IMG/VR virus record: IMGVR_UViG_3300010885_083984 | Coordinates: 1 to 30,500 of that record | Source of the DNA: a virus | Direction: 5' to 3' (one strand) | DNA: 30,500 bases | In this document: one piece after another, positions 1 to 7,271 of the stretch | Layout: each line of letters begins with the position of its first letter | Position numbering within the stretch: the stretch's first letter is position 1 | Notes under the pieces: generated by a model | Database searches by the model: none | Told to the model about the DNA's origin: nothing | Seen by the model: only the letters and a program-made list of their open reading frames with translations | Position numbers and translations under genes: made by a program

Positions 1-1
1 A

Positions 2-472
2 AATAAAGATGCTAAACTATACGGTCTTGACTGGGCTGAGTCTTCACAGCGTCTGATTCAAAAAATCAATGATAAGAAAATATTATCTTGCAAAGGATAT
101 AATTTTGATTTTTTCAATCCTAACTATGACATCAAACTAGATGATAATTCAATTATTTATACTTTTGCCGCTTTAGAGCAAGTTGGAAATAATTTTGAAA
201 GATTTCTTGAATACATCTTGCACCAAAAGCCAGATCTATGTGTTCATATTGAACCTTTGACAGAGCTAATGAACAAAGATGTCGATCTTGATCGATTTTG
301 TTCTTCTTACTGCAAGAAAAGAAATTATCTAGATGGTTTCTTAAATGCTGTTCGTACTCTTGAAAAAGTGGGTCTAGCAGAAATCTTAGAAGTCAAAAGA
401 AATTCAATAGGAAGCTTTTACATAGAAGGGTATTCACAACTCGTGTGGAGACCAACAGGAAATAGAAGATGA
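2..472 (+). CDS. SAM-dependent methyltransferase, 5'-truncated by the window edge
   Basis: The frame is open from base 2 to the TGA at 470-472, so only the C-terminal 156 residues are visible. The segment YGLDWAESSQRLI looks like the second strand of a class I Rossmann methyltransferase, with the acidic residue that contacts the SAM ribose. The later IIYTFAALEQVGNNFERFL resembles the strand-4 region with the following helix. The glycine-rich SAM loop would lie upstream, outside the window. The TGA overlaps the ATG of the next gene (ATGA), so the two are probably co-translated. Its position at the head of a sugar cassette suggests a sugar or glycan substrate, but that is inferred. An internal TTG at 218 is not the likely start because homologous-looking sequence continues upstream of it. 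Confidence 0.6.
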   Translation, partial: NKDAKLYGLDWAESSQRLIQKINDKKILSCKGYNFDFFNPNYDIKLDDNSIIYTFAALEQVGNNFERFLEYILHQKPDLCVHIEPLTELMNKDVDLDRFCSSYCKKRNYLDGFLNAVRTLEKVGLAEILEVKRNSIGSFYIEGYSQLVWRPTGNRR

Positions 473-1395
473 AATGTTTGATAACTGGAGCATCAGGTCT
501 TTTAGGCAGTGAAGTTTTTAAGATTTGTAAGAATTCTATACCTCTCTCTTCCAAAGATGCAGATCTTAGTAAGACTGCATCTATTATAGAAAAAATTGCG
601 ATAGAAGAAAAAATAGATACAGTCGTACATTGCGCCGCACGAGTAGGCGGCGTGAAGGCAAATAGTGACCACGTTGCCGACTTTTTTGATGACAATGTTA
701 GAATGAATATGAATGTGCTTGATGTGTGTAAGAAATTGAATCTCAAGCTAATATCAGTTTTATCAACATGTATATACCCAGATAAAGATCATGTAACTTA
801 TCCGCTTACTGAAGACCAGCTTCATCTTGGCCCGCCTCACCCGTCAAATTTTGGCTATGCTTATGCCAAAAGAATGTTAGACGTGCAAAGTCGAGCGTAT
901 AGACAACAATTTAACTCAAAATTCATAACAGTCGTTCCTAATAGTCTATATGGGCCAAATGACAATTATGACTTGAGCGCAGGTCATGTCATCCCGGCAA
1001 CTATAAGAAAATTTCACGAAGCGATGATTAATAATGATAATCATGTTAAAATCTGGGGAACAGGAAATCCTCTTAGAGAATTCACTTATTCAAAAGATGC
1101 TGCTTCGATCATTTTGTGGCTTGCAGAGAACTACGACGGCATTGACCCAATAAACATCGGAAATCCAGAGCAAGTTTCAATAAAAGATCTTGCATTTCTA
1201 ATAGGTCATGAAATAGGATTTAAAGGTGACATAGTTTTTGATTCATCTAAACCTGATGGACAGTTCAAAAAGCCTTCGTCAAACAAGCGCCTACTAGAAT
1301 TAGGATGGAAAGGTTCTTATACACCACTTGAGAAAGGTCTAAAAGAATCTATAAGCTGGTTTAAAAATTCATATCCAAATATTAGAGGTGTTTAA
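469..1395 (+). CDS. fcl: GDP-L-fucose synthase (GDP-4-keto-6-deoxy-D-mannose 3,5-epimerase/4-reductase)
   Basis: A 308-residue short-chain dehydrogenase of the size usual for Fcl/WcaG. The N-terminal ITGASGLLG is the NAD(P)-binding GxxGxxG loop. The motif LSTCIYP gives Ser99 and Cys101, followed by Tyr130-x3-Lys134 (YAYAK) and His173 in SAGHVIP. The spacing of Ser, Cys, Tyr, Lys and His matches the catalytic set known for the E. coli enzyme, where it performs both C3/C5 epimerisation and C4 reduction with NADPH. The product would be GDP-L-fucose in the cytoplasm. Its substrate is the product of the Gmd encoded at 2726. The ATG lies in a 4-bp ATGA overlap with the previous gene, with AGGAA upstream. 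A related GDP-sugar reductase is the main alternative. Confidence 0.88.
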   Translation: MKCLITGASGLLGSEVFKICKNSIPLSSKDADLSKTASIIEKIAIEEKIDTVVHCAARVGGVKANSDHVADFFDDNVRMNMNVLDVCKKLNLKLISVLSTCIYPDKDHVTYPLTEDQLHLGPPHPSNFGYAYAKRMLDVQSRAYRQQFNSKFITVVPNSLYGPNDNYDLSAGHVIPATIRKFHEAMINNDNHVKIWGTGNPLREFTYSKDAASIILWLAENYDGIDPINIGNPEQVSIKDLAFLIGHEIGFKGDIVFDSSKPDGQFKKPSSNKRLLELGWKGSYTPLEKGLKESISWFKNSYPNIRGV

Positions 1396-2025
1396 ATGGT
1401 CTATATGAGCCCAACAGAAATCGCAGGAATAGTAGGTGGTATCAATGGTGTCATTCATGTAGGTGCACACCTCGCTGAAGAGCATGGTCCATACTGTGAT
1501 GCAGGAATACAAAAAAGAGTCTGGATTGAAGCCAACCCTACTCTTGCAAGTAAAATATCTGATACTTTTTCTCAAAGTAGCAACGATCTAGTAATTTGTG
1601 CAACAATTACAGATAAAGACGATGAGGATGTTGTTTTGAATATTTCCAATAATGAACAATGCTCATCAGTGTTAAACAGAATGTCGTCACCGAAGCATTA
1701 TCATGACATAATTTACGTTGATAAGCATGTGAGCAAATCTAAAACGCTTAGCACCATCTTAGGTCAAATTCCTAATTCTGAAATGTATGACATGATAAAC
1801 TTGGACATCCAGGGCATTGAATTAAAAGCGATAAAGGGTTTAGGCGCAAAACTCAAGCAATTTAAAGTTGTCTACACAGAAGTCAACAATCAAGAATTCT
1901 TATATGAGGGTACTGATCTTGTCAATGAGATTGACGAGTATCTTGTAATTAATGGATTTTCAAAGCACGGAGAGAAAATATTCGATACAGGATGGGGAGA
2001 TGCGCTCTACATTAAGTGGTTTTGA
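1396..2025 (+). CDS. FkbM-family methyltransferase (first of a tandem pair)
   Basis: A 209-residue protein with VIHVGAHLAEE as the SAM-binding glycine loop (residues about 20-30), VWIEANP as the acidic strand-2 motif, and MINLDIQGIELKAIKGL (about 133-149), which is the characteristic FkbM central segment. The C-terminal KVVYTEVNNQEFLYEG also fits the family. FkbM enzymes O-methylate sugars or polyketides; here a glycan or nucleotide-sugar substrate is inferred from the neighbours. The ATG directly follows the TAA of fcl with no gap. A second in-frame ATG at 1405 could be used instead. It differs clearly in sequence from the FkbM gene that follows, so the pair is not a recent duplication. Confidence 0.75.
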   Translation: MVYMSPTEIAGIVGGINGVIHVGAHLAEEHGPYCDAGIQKRVWIEANPTLASKISDTFSQSSNDLVICATITDKDDEDVVLNISNNEQCSSVLNRMSSPKHYHDIIYVDKHVSKSKTLSTILGQIPNSEMYDMINLDIQGIELKAIKGLGAKLKQFKVVYTEVNNQEFLYEGTDLVNEIDEYLVINGFSKHGEKIFDTGWGDALYIKWF

Positions 2026-2028
2026 GTT

Positions 2029-2670
2029 ATGAAAGAATTACAAATTTCAAAATTTTTGATACATGATCAAGATCCTGTGTTTTTTGATGTTGGAGCAAAT
2101 GATGGAAATTTTACGCTAGAAATCTTGTCATTATTTCCAGATTCGTTAGTTTATGCATTTGAACCCGATAGAGACTGTAGAATATTTCAATTAGAAGATG
2201 ATCGTATAAAATCATTTAATTACGCTCTTTCAAATGACTGTGTTGATAAAAATCTTTACAAACCTCTAAACAATAGGTCTCATAATTCATTTCATGTGCG
2301 ACCCCATTTTTTAGATTTGACTTACACAACAACCTCTAGCGTCTGCACGACTGTTGATGAATTTGTGCGAGAAAACAAGATCAACAAGATCAGTTATCTT
2401 AAAATCGATACAGAAGGTCATGAGCTTGAAGTACTGACCGGAGCCCAGCAATCATTTGAGGATAAATTAATCAAGGCAGGACAATTTGAATACGGCGGCA
2501 CATGGAAAGAAAAAGGACTAAAATTTTCTGATGCTTTTGATTTCCTAGCACTTCTTAATTATGAAATTTATGATCTGGAAAACATCGGAACTGAACCGAT
2601 TACTAGAAATTTTCAAGATACATGGTCCTACAAGAATTTTTACTTTGCTATTCGAAATTCTCAAATTTAG
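2029..2670 (+). CDS. FkbM-family methyltransferase (second of a tandem pair)
   Basis: A 213-residue protein. FFDVGANDGNFTLEIL (about residues 17-32) is the SAM loop, VYAFEPD is the strand-2 acidic motif, and YLKIDTEGHELEVLTGA (about 123-139) is the most diagnostic FkbM segment. The conserved order TTVDEFV before this block also matches the family. The start lies 3 bases after the previous stop with only a weak GAG upstream, so translation probably depends on ribosomes from the preceding gene. It is likely a sugar O-methyltransferase that caps or decorates the glycan made by the cassette; the exact acceptor is unknown. It is followed by one of the few real gaps in this region. Confidence 0.82.
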   Translation: MKELQISKFLIHDQDPVFFDVGANDGNFTLEILSLFPDSLVYAFEPDRDCRIFQLEDDRIKSFNYALSNDCVDKNLYKPLNNRSHNSFHVRPHFLDLTYTTTSSVCTTVDEFVRENKINKISYLKIDTEGHELEVLTGAQQSFEDKLIKAGQFEYGGTWKEKGLKFSDAFDFLALLNYEIYDLENIGTEPITRNFQDTWSYKNFYFAIRNSQI

Positions 2671-2683
2671 GTTAGAATTTACT

Positions 2684-2711
2684 AAATTATAGTTACCTGT
2701 TCCTATAATTT
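2684..2711. repeat. Inverted repeat in the gap before gmd
   Basis: AAATTATAG (2684-2692) and CTATAATTT (2703-2711) form a perfect 9-bp inverted repeat with a 10-base spacer. The octamer GTTAGAAT also occurs directly repeated at 2671-2678 and 2712-2719, flanking the palindrome. The stem is almost all A/T and no T-run follows it, so it does not look like a strong intrinsic terminator. An operator for a dimeric regulator or a weak RNA hairpin is possible. The right arm overlaps a TATAAT hexamer. Confidence 0.5.
2704..2709 (+). promoter_or_regulatory. Possible -10 element (TATAAT) for gmd
   Basis: A perfect TATAAT sits 16 bases before the gmd ATG, inside a 55-bp gap between convergently unlinked reading frames on the same strand. 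Initiation about 7 bases downstream would give a leader of roughly 10 bases, and no Shine-Dalgarno sequence is present. I found no convincing -35 box at the usual distance, so a host sigma-70 promoter is not certain. The element is embedded in the right arm of the inverted repeat, so the same bases could instead be an operator. Confidence 0.35.
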
Positions 2712-2725
2712 GTTAGAATGTAGTT

Positions 2726-3700
2726 ATGAAAACAGCATTAATAACAGGTGTTACAGGGCAAGACGGATCATATCTGGCCGAGCTTCTCCTAGAAAAAGGG
2801 TATCGTGTAATCGGCATGAAGCGTAGAACTTCGCTTCTAGCAACAGATAGAATTGATCATGTTCTAACACACCCTAATTTTCAATTAGTTTACGGTGCGA
2901 TGAGCGATTCTGGATCTTTCTACAGGCTTTTTGCAAACCAAAAGTTTGATGAAGTCTATAATCTTGCTGCACAATCTCACGTTCGTGTTTCATTTGATGT
3001 TCCAGAAGAGACAGCTGATGCCGTGGCAATGGGCCCACTTCGGTTGCTTGAATGTATTAAAACCATGCAACCCAATTGTCGCTTCTACCAAGCATCGTCA
3101 TCAGAGATGTTTGGCGACAATCCAGAACATCCGCAGAACGAGGAGACCCGACTTATGCCGGCTTCTCCCTATGCCTGCGCAAAGGTCTTTGCGCACGGTC
3201 TCACTCGCAACTACCGTGAAGGATACGGCACCCACGCATCATCAGGTATCCTCTTCAACCACGAGAGTCCTCGTCGCGGCGAAACATTTGTCACTCGTAA
3301 GATCACACTTGCAGCAGCACGAATTAAACTCGGTTTACAAGATAAGATCACACTCGGCAATCTTGACGCGCTCCGCGATTGGGGATATGCGAAAGACTAC
3401 GTTGAGGCAATGTGGCTCATGCTCCAGCAGGAAAAGCCGGATGACTATGTAGTTGCAACAGGAGAAACGCATACAGTTCGCGAGTTCCTAGATGAAGTTT
3501 TCCAGATTGCAGGCCTTGATGTCGATAAGCATCTTGTCATTGATGATAGGTTAAAAAGGCCACATGAAGTGCCATGGCTTGAAGGTGACTGTACAAAAGC
3601 TAGAGAGAAGCTTGGTTGGGTTCCAAAAACAACGTTTAAAGGTCTTGCAAAGCTTATGTACGAGTCTGATTTTGAGAATTTGAAAAATTTTCATGTTTAA
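2726..3700 (+). CDS. gmd: GDP-mannose 4,6-dehydratase
   Basis: A 324-residue enzyme that dehydrates GDP-mannose to GDP-4-keto-6-deoxymannose, the substrate of Fcl. [17 protein letters not shown] is the Gmd-specific form of the NADP-binding loop. ASSSEMFG supplies Ser125 and Glu127, and Tyr149-x3-Lys153 (YACAK) completes the catalytic set; Gmd usually has Thr at the Ser125 position and Ser is an accepted variant. [18 protein letters not shown] and [15 protein letters not shown] are further family signatures. It is slightly shorter than bacterial Gmd (about 370 residues). No Shine-Dalgarno sequence precedes the ATG. The middle of the gene (about 3100-3300) is much richer in G+C than the surroundings. 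Identification is firm. Confidence 0.95.
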   Translation: MKTALITGVTGQDGSYLAELLLEKGYRVIGMKRRTSLLATDRIDHVLTHPNFQLVYGAMSDSGSFYRLFANQKFDEVYNLAAQSHVRVSFDVPEETADAVAMGPLRLLECIKTMQPNCRFYQASSSEMFGDNPEHPQNEETRLMPASPYACAKVFAHGLTRNYREGYGTHASSGILFNHESPRRGETFVTRKITLAAARIKLGLQDKITLGNLDALRDWGYAKDYVEAMWLMLQQEKPDDYVVATGETHTVREFLDEVFQIAGLDVDKHLVIDDRLKRPHEVPWLEGDCTKAREKLGWVPKTTFKGLAKLMYESDFENLKNFHV

Positions 3701-4565
3701 GCGATATACAAAAAAAAGAAATCAAGACGCATTTTTTCCATTTCTCAATGAGCTGTACAATTTAATACCAGAAAATAATCGGGATAGAATTTATTGTGCA
3801 GATTCTTTTGAAGAGATGGTAAATCATGATTGGATTAGTTCGATAACAGATGAAAAAATTGTCATTCTTGCGCTGGGGTGTGAAAATCACATAGATTTAA
3901 GTGAAATGTATAGATTTGACAATGTTAAATCAATCATTCGTTGCTATCCTCAAATCAGTGAATACAGGCCATGGCCGCCAATGAATTATCAAATTAAGAA
4001 TGGAATACCTGTCATACCAGTTAATGAAGATCCAAGAACAATTGTGATACCTATAGCACCCAATGTCATGGAAGAAAAATTAAATGTTTCTAAGCGTATT
4101 AGGCTAAACTTCACAGGCCAAGTGTCTGGATCAAGATTGGCAAAATTACAGAAGCTTTCAAACATGTTTACTGATCAAGACATGATAACTGTTTTTGAAG
4201 GTTGGGGTGCGCTCAGATCACTTACAAACGACTCAGAAGGCGTGTTATCTCATGAAAAATATATTAAAAACATTGCAGAATCTAAGGTATCTCTTTGTTT
4301 TGCAGGTCACAGCCACGAAACTCATAGACACATTGAATCTGCAATGCAAGGTTGCGCAATCGTAACAGACCCACTTCCAGACATAGACTTTTATAATGCG
4401 GCACCCTTTGTAAGGACAATTGGATGGGATCAATCACACATAGAATTTGCAATTAAGAATTACGATCAATTAGGAAAAGCATCATATGATTGGTATAATG
4501 ACTATGCAAGTCCAAATGCAGTCAGCAAGAGGATTTGCAACGAATTGGAGAGAGTAGGAATATGA
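3693..4565 (+). CDS. Exostosin-like glycosyltransferase
   Basis: A 290-residue protein overlapping the end of gmd by 8 bp. The C-terminal half carries [18 protein letters not shown] (about residues 138-155), and from Cys202 the segment [20 protein letters not shown] followed by [13 protein letters not shown]. This pattern, a nucleotide-sugar-binding loop followed by E-S/A-x-x-x-G-C-I/V-P/T-like residues, resembles the C-terminal GT-B domain of exostosin/GT47-like and related family 1 transferases. No signal peptide or membrane segment is visible, so it should act in the cytoplasm or at the inner face of the membrane. Donor and acceptor cannot be read from sequence; GDP-fucose and UDP-sugars are candidates given the neighbours. 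Confidence 0.6.
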   Translation: MFKRYTKKRNQDAFFPFLNELYNLIPENNRDRIYCADSFEEMVNHDWISSITDEKIVILALGCENHIDLSEMYRFDNVKSIIRCYPQISEYRPWPPMNYQIKNGIPVIPVNEDPRTIVIPIAPNVMEEKLNVSKRIRLNFTGQVSGSRLAKLQKLSNMFTDQDMITVFEGWGALRSLTNDSEGVLSHEKYIKNIAESKVSLCFAGHSHETHRHIESAMQGCAIVTDPLPDIDFYNAAPFVRTIGWDQSHIEFAIKNYDQLGKASYDWYNDYASPNAVSKRICNELERVGI

Positions 4566-5533
4566 GTATTGCTGTAATCGGTCAGGGTTTTGTGGGCGGA
4601 AGTCTGACAACAGTGTTTTCTGAACGTGGCGAAACAGTTTATGTTTATGATAAAGCTGGGAAGGTCGCACCAGGCGGTGTACCAACCTTCACGCGGCAGA
4701 TCACAAGAGATGTTGTTACTCCGGGATCAATCGCCGAGTTTGTAAGAGAGTGTGAAGGAACTTCGGGATTTTCAGGCATCTATTTTGTTTGCGTACCCAC
4801 ACCGATGTACGAGGATGGATCGCCAGATGTTTCAATCGTTTTAGACGTTCTAGAGCTACTAGCTGCAGCACCATATGGTTCAGATTCTCCAGAAAGAATT
4901 GCCGTTATTAAATCAACAGTTCCACCGGGATCAACACAAAGATGGAATCAAATCTTCAATGATCGAGGCCTACATGTTGTCTTTAACCCAGAGTTCTTAA
5001 CAGAAGCAAATGCTGTGAATGATATGCGCGAGCAGAATCGAATCGTTCTTGGCGGACCTCGACCCTATATAAACACCGTGCGAAATGTTTTCATGCGTGC
5101 ATTTCCTAAAGTTCCGATCATCAAAACAAGTTCATCTACAGCGGAGATGGTCAAGTATGCTACAAACTGCCTTCTTGCAGTAAAAGTTGCATTTGCAAAT
5201 GAAGTTGCGCAGATTTGTGAAGAACTTGATAAAGATGGTCTCAATATAGATTATGACAAAGTTGTAGAGTACATAAAATTTGATAAAAGATTGGGTGAAA
5301 CACACTGGTCTGTGCCAGGACCTGTTCCAACTCATGACGGTAGGTACGTTAGAGGTTTTGGAGGACATTGTTTTCCAAAAGATATCAATGCCCTCATGAG
5401 TGTTGCAAAGCATTACAATATCAAGCCTACTGTATTGCAAGCGGCCTGGGATAAGAATCTTGAAGTAAGGCCGCCCAATGATAGAGATTGGGAACACCAA
5501 CACGGCCGTGCTGTTAGTAAGAGGAGGCAGTGA
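4562..5533 (+). CDS. UDP-glucose/GDP-mannose dehydrogenase-like enzyme lacking the C-terminal domain
   Basis: A 323-residue protein with IAVIGQGFVGGSL as the NAD loop, FNPEFLTEANAVND as the family motif of the central domain, SSTAEMVKYATNCLLAVKVA as the long central helix, and Cys270 in FGGHCFPKD, the nucleophile in nucleotide-sugar dehydrogenases. Only about 53 residues follow the Cys, against about 140 in typical enzymes, so most of the C-terminal nucleotide-sugar-binding domain is missing. It would oxidise UDP-glucose to UDP-glucuronate (or GDP-mannose to the uronate). The ATG at 4562 overlaps the previous stop (ATGA) and follows GGAGAGAGTAGGA; a further upstream ATG at 4535 is rejected because the Rossmann strand begins at MSIAV. 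Confidence 0.8.
   Translation: MSIAVIGQGFVGGSLTTVFSERGETVYVYDKAGKVAPGGVPTFTRQITRDVVTPGSIAEFVRECEGTSGFSGIYFVCVPTPMYEDGSPDVSIVLDVLELLAAAPYGSDSPERIAVIKSTVPPGSTQRWNQIFNDRGLHVVFNPEFLTEANAVNDMREQNRIVLGGPRPYINTVRNVFMRAFPKVPIIKTSSSTAEMVKYATNCLLAVKVAFANEVAQICEELDKDGLNIDYDKVVEYIKFDKRLGETHWSVPGPVPTHDGRYVRGFGGHCFPKDINALMSVAKHYNIKPTVLQAAWDKNLEVRPPNDRDWEHQHGRAVSKRRQ
5523..5527 (+). promoter_or_regulatory. Strong ribosome binding site deciding the epimerase start
   Basis: GGAGG within GAGGAGG lies 5 bases before the ATG at 5533 and only 2 bases before an in-frame GTG at 5530. The spacing favours the ATG, which overlaps the previous TGA by one base. Confidence 0.7.
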
Positions 5534-6417
5534 TGAGAGCACTTGTAACAGGCGCAGCAGGATTTATTGGTTCGCACATCGTCGACGCTTTAATTGCGCG
5601 CGGCGATGAAGTAATCTGTATTGATGACGAGTCTGCTCCACAGAACAGCACGTTCTACTGGCACCAAGATGCGATCAATGTCATTGGTGATATCAGAGAT
5701 GTGAATTTAAGAAGGCATTATGAAAATGTTGACGTTGTTTTCCATCTTGCAGCAAGATCCAGAATTCAACCAACTGTCAATAATCCTTCTGAATGTTTTT
5801 CCGTTAATGTACTTGGAACGCAGGAAGTGCTTGAAGCAAGTCGAATTGCAGGTGTCAAGAGAATTGTCTACTCAGCATCATCTTCCTATTACGGGCACGC
5901 ATCTTTGCCGCCATTTGTCGAATATGCACCGAAAGGTTGTGCGACGCCTTACTCACTCTCTAAGTGGCAAGGTGAAGAAGTTTGTGATCTCTACACAAAG
6001 TTATACGGACTTTCTACAGTGTCTCTTCGTTACTTTAACGTGTATGGCCCGCGCGAACCGTTGAAGGGTGAGTATGCTCCCGTTATGGGACTATTTAGAC
6101 GTCAAAAGGCGGCAGGACAGCCGATGACTATTGTTGGTAATGGAAAACAGCGCAGAGACTTTACGCATATTAGCGATGCAGTTGAGGCAAACTTGCTTGC
6201 TGCAGAAAAAATTGGTGTGACAGGTCCTATCAATATTGGAACAGGGCGTAACTATTCTATTAATGATCTTGCAGTTATGATTGGCGGAGACAGACTTTAT
6301 GTTGCTGAACGTGTTGGTGAAACTCGAGAAACGCTCGCCAATAACATGAGAGCTCGTGAGGAGCTCGGCTGGGTACCAAAGGTAAGTCTAGAAGATTATC
6401 TCAATGAAAATAAGTGA
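5533..6417 (+). CDS. NAD-dependent UDP-sugar 4-epimerase-like enzyme
   Basis: A 294-residue extended short-chain dehydrogenase. ALVTGAAGFIGSHIVDALI is the NAD loop, SASSSYYG (114-121) holds the catalytic Ser region, Tyr140-x3-Lys144 (YSLSK) is the catalytic pair, and LRYFNVYGPREP (about 167-178) is the substrate-binding segment typical of UDP-glucose, UDP-GlcNAc and UDP-glucuronate 4-epimerases. The RRDFTHISDAVEA motif also fits that group. Because it directly follows a UDP-glucose dehydrogenase-like gene, UDP-glucuronate to UDP-galacturonate is an attractive reaction, but GalE- or WbpP-type activity is equally open. It is a little shorter than most family members (about 310-340 residues). 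Start chosen by the strong ribosome site. Confidence 0.8.
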   Translation: MRALVTGAAGFIGSHIVDALIARGDEVICIDDESAPQNSTFYWHQDAINVIGDIRDVNLRRHYENVDVVFHLAARSRIQPTVNNPSECFSVNVLGTQEVLEASRIAGVKRIVYSASSSYYGHASLPPFVEYAPKGCATPYSLSKWQGEEVCDLYTKLYGLSTVSLRYFNVYGPREPLKGEYAPVMGLFRRQKAAGQPMTIVGNGKQRRDFTHISDAVEANLLAAEKIGVTGPINIGTGRNYSINDLAVMIGGDRLYVAERVGETRETLANNMRAREELGWVPKVSLEDYLNENK

Positions 6418-6438
6418 GTGTATGCATATTATTAAATT

Positions 6439-7248
6439 GTGACTACATTCCCAACTGGCAAACCACATATCTCTTTTTCTGAACTCAAAAATTATCATGA
6501 GTGTGGCTGGCGACACAAGCTTCTCTATGTCGACAAGATTAATCTTTCAAAGCCTAGTGAAAATCTAGAATTTGGCACAGCGGTCCACGCTGAATGTGAG
6601 GATTATCTTAAAAACAGGACAATGAATCCTGAGCGTCTTGAAGCAGAGATTAGAAAGGTTTGGCAAGAAAAATCATTAGCAAATGTTGATTCTTGGGTCA
6701 AAGAAGGCAAGCAGATCCTTGAAGACGTGCCCAAGTTTATGGATGAAACATTCCCAGAATGGGCCTGCATTTCTGCAGAACATGAGCTCTATGAAGAAAT
6801 TGTAGGTCATGACATAAAATTCAAAGGTTTTGTTGATGCCATGATCAAAGCTAAAAATAAGCGCGGTCAATGGTGTCTGTGGATTCTTGACTGGAAGACG
6901 TCAGGACCACGTGGATGGAGTGCCGATAAAAGAAGAAATGTTCTTGTTCAATCACAGCCTGTGCTTTATAAGAATTACTGCTCACAGAAATTTCAAGTCG
7001 ATCCAAAAGACATCAAATGCGGTTTTGTCTTACTGAAGCGCGGACTAAAGCCTGGGAAAGCCTGTGAGTATATCGATGTCTCAGCAGGCCCGAAGACATT
7101 AGAGAAATCAGATAAGCTTGTATCATCAATGATCAACGGCGTCAAGACAGGAAAGTTTATCAAGAATAGGTCTTCATGCAAATTCTGTGATTTCAAAAAT
7201 ACAGAACATTGTCAAGGTTCAAGTGAGTTCGAGCCTTTTACCAAATGA
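6439..7248 (+). CDS. PD-(D/E)XK nuclease with a probable Fe-S cluster (Cas4/AddB/RecB-like)
   Basis: A 269-residue protein. ISFSELKNYHECGWRHKLLY places the first Cys (Cys22) as in the Y-x-x-C start of AddB/Cas4-type nucleases. GTAVHA (His50), Asp133 in GFVDAMI, Asp151-Trp-Lys153 in ILDWKTS and QPVLY (173-177) are the RecB-nuclease motifs in order. C-terminal Cys247-x2-Cys250-x7-Cys258 would complete a four-Cys iron-sulphur site. It is likely an exonuclease in phage DNA replication or recombination, or in host DNA breakdown. It begins with GTG; a TAA lies just upstream in frame, so no earlier standard start exists, and no Shine-Dalgarno is visible. It is the only DNA-processing gene inside the sugar cassette. 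Confidence 0.82.
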   Translation: MTTFPTGKPHISFSELKNYHECGWRHKLLYVDKINLSKPSENLEFGTAVHAECEDYLKNRTMNPERLEAEIRKVWQEKSLANVDSWVKEGKQILEDVPKFMDETFPEWACISAEHELYEEIVGHDIKFKGFVDAMIKAKNKRGQWCLWILDWKTSGPRGWSADKRRNVLVQSQPVLYKNYCSQKFQVDPKDIKCGFVLLKRGLKPGKACEYIDVSAGPKTLEKSDKLVSSMINGVKTGKFIKNRSSCKFCDFKNTEHCQGSSEFEPFTK

Positions 7249-7271
7249 TTTAGGTGATATTATTATCAAGC

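Noticed and set aside
393-746. Reverse-strand open frame of 117 codons, with similar ones throughout the window
   Set aside because: They overlap convincing + strand genes, are composed like antisense shadows, and have no recognisable motifs or gene spacing.
1396-2670. Recent tandem duplication of FkbM genes
   Set aside because: The two proteins share only the family motifs; the sequence between motifs differs too much for a recent duplication.
2684-2711. Intrinsic terminator after the second FkbM gene
   Set aside because: The stem is almost entirely A/T and is not followed by a T-run, so termination would be weak at best.
2931-3452. Alternative + frame inside gmd (173 codons)
   Set aside because: Lies fully within the well-supported Gmd frame; its length results from the local G+C-rich stretch having few stops.
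4535-4561. Upstream ATG for the dehydrogenase, and likewise 5530 (epimerase) and 8498 (second GT4)
   Set aside because: In each case the first Rossmann strand and the ribosome-site spacing fit the later start better, and the extra residues overlap the upstream gene.
6439-7248. Reading the nuclease as part of a CRISPR-Cas system
   Set aside because: No repeat array and no cas1, cas2 or effector-like gene is visible in the window; a phage RecB/AddB-type exonuclease is the simpler explanation.
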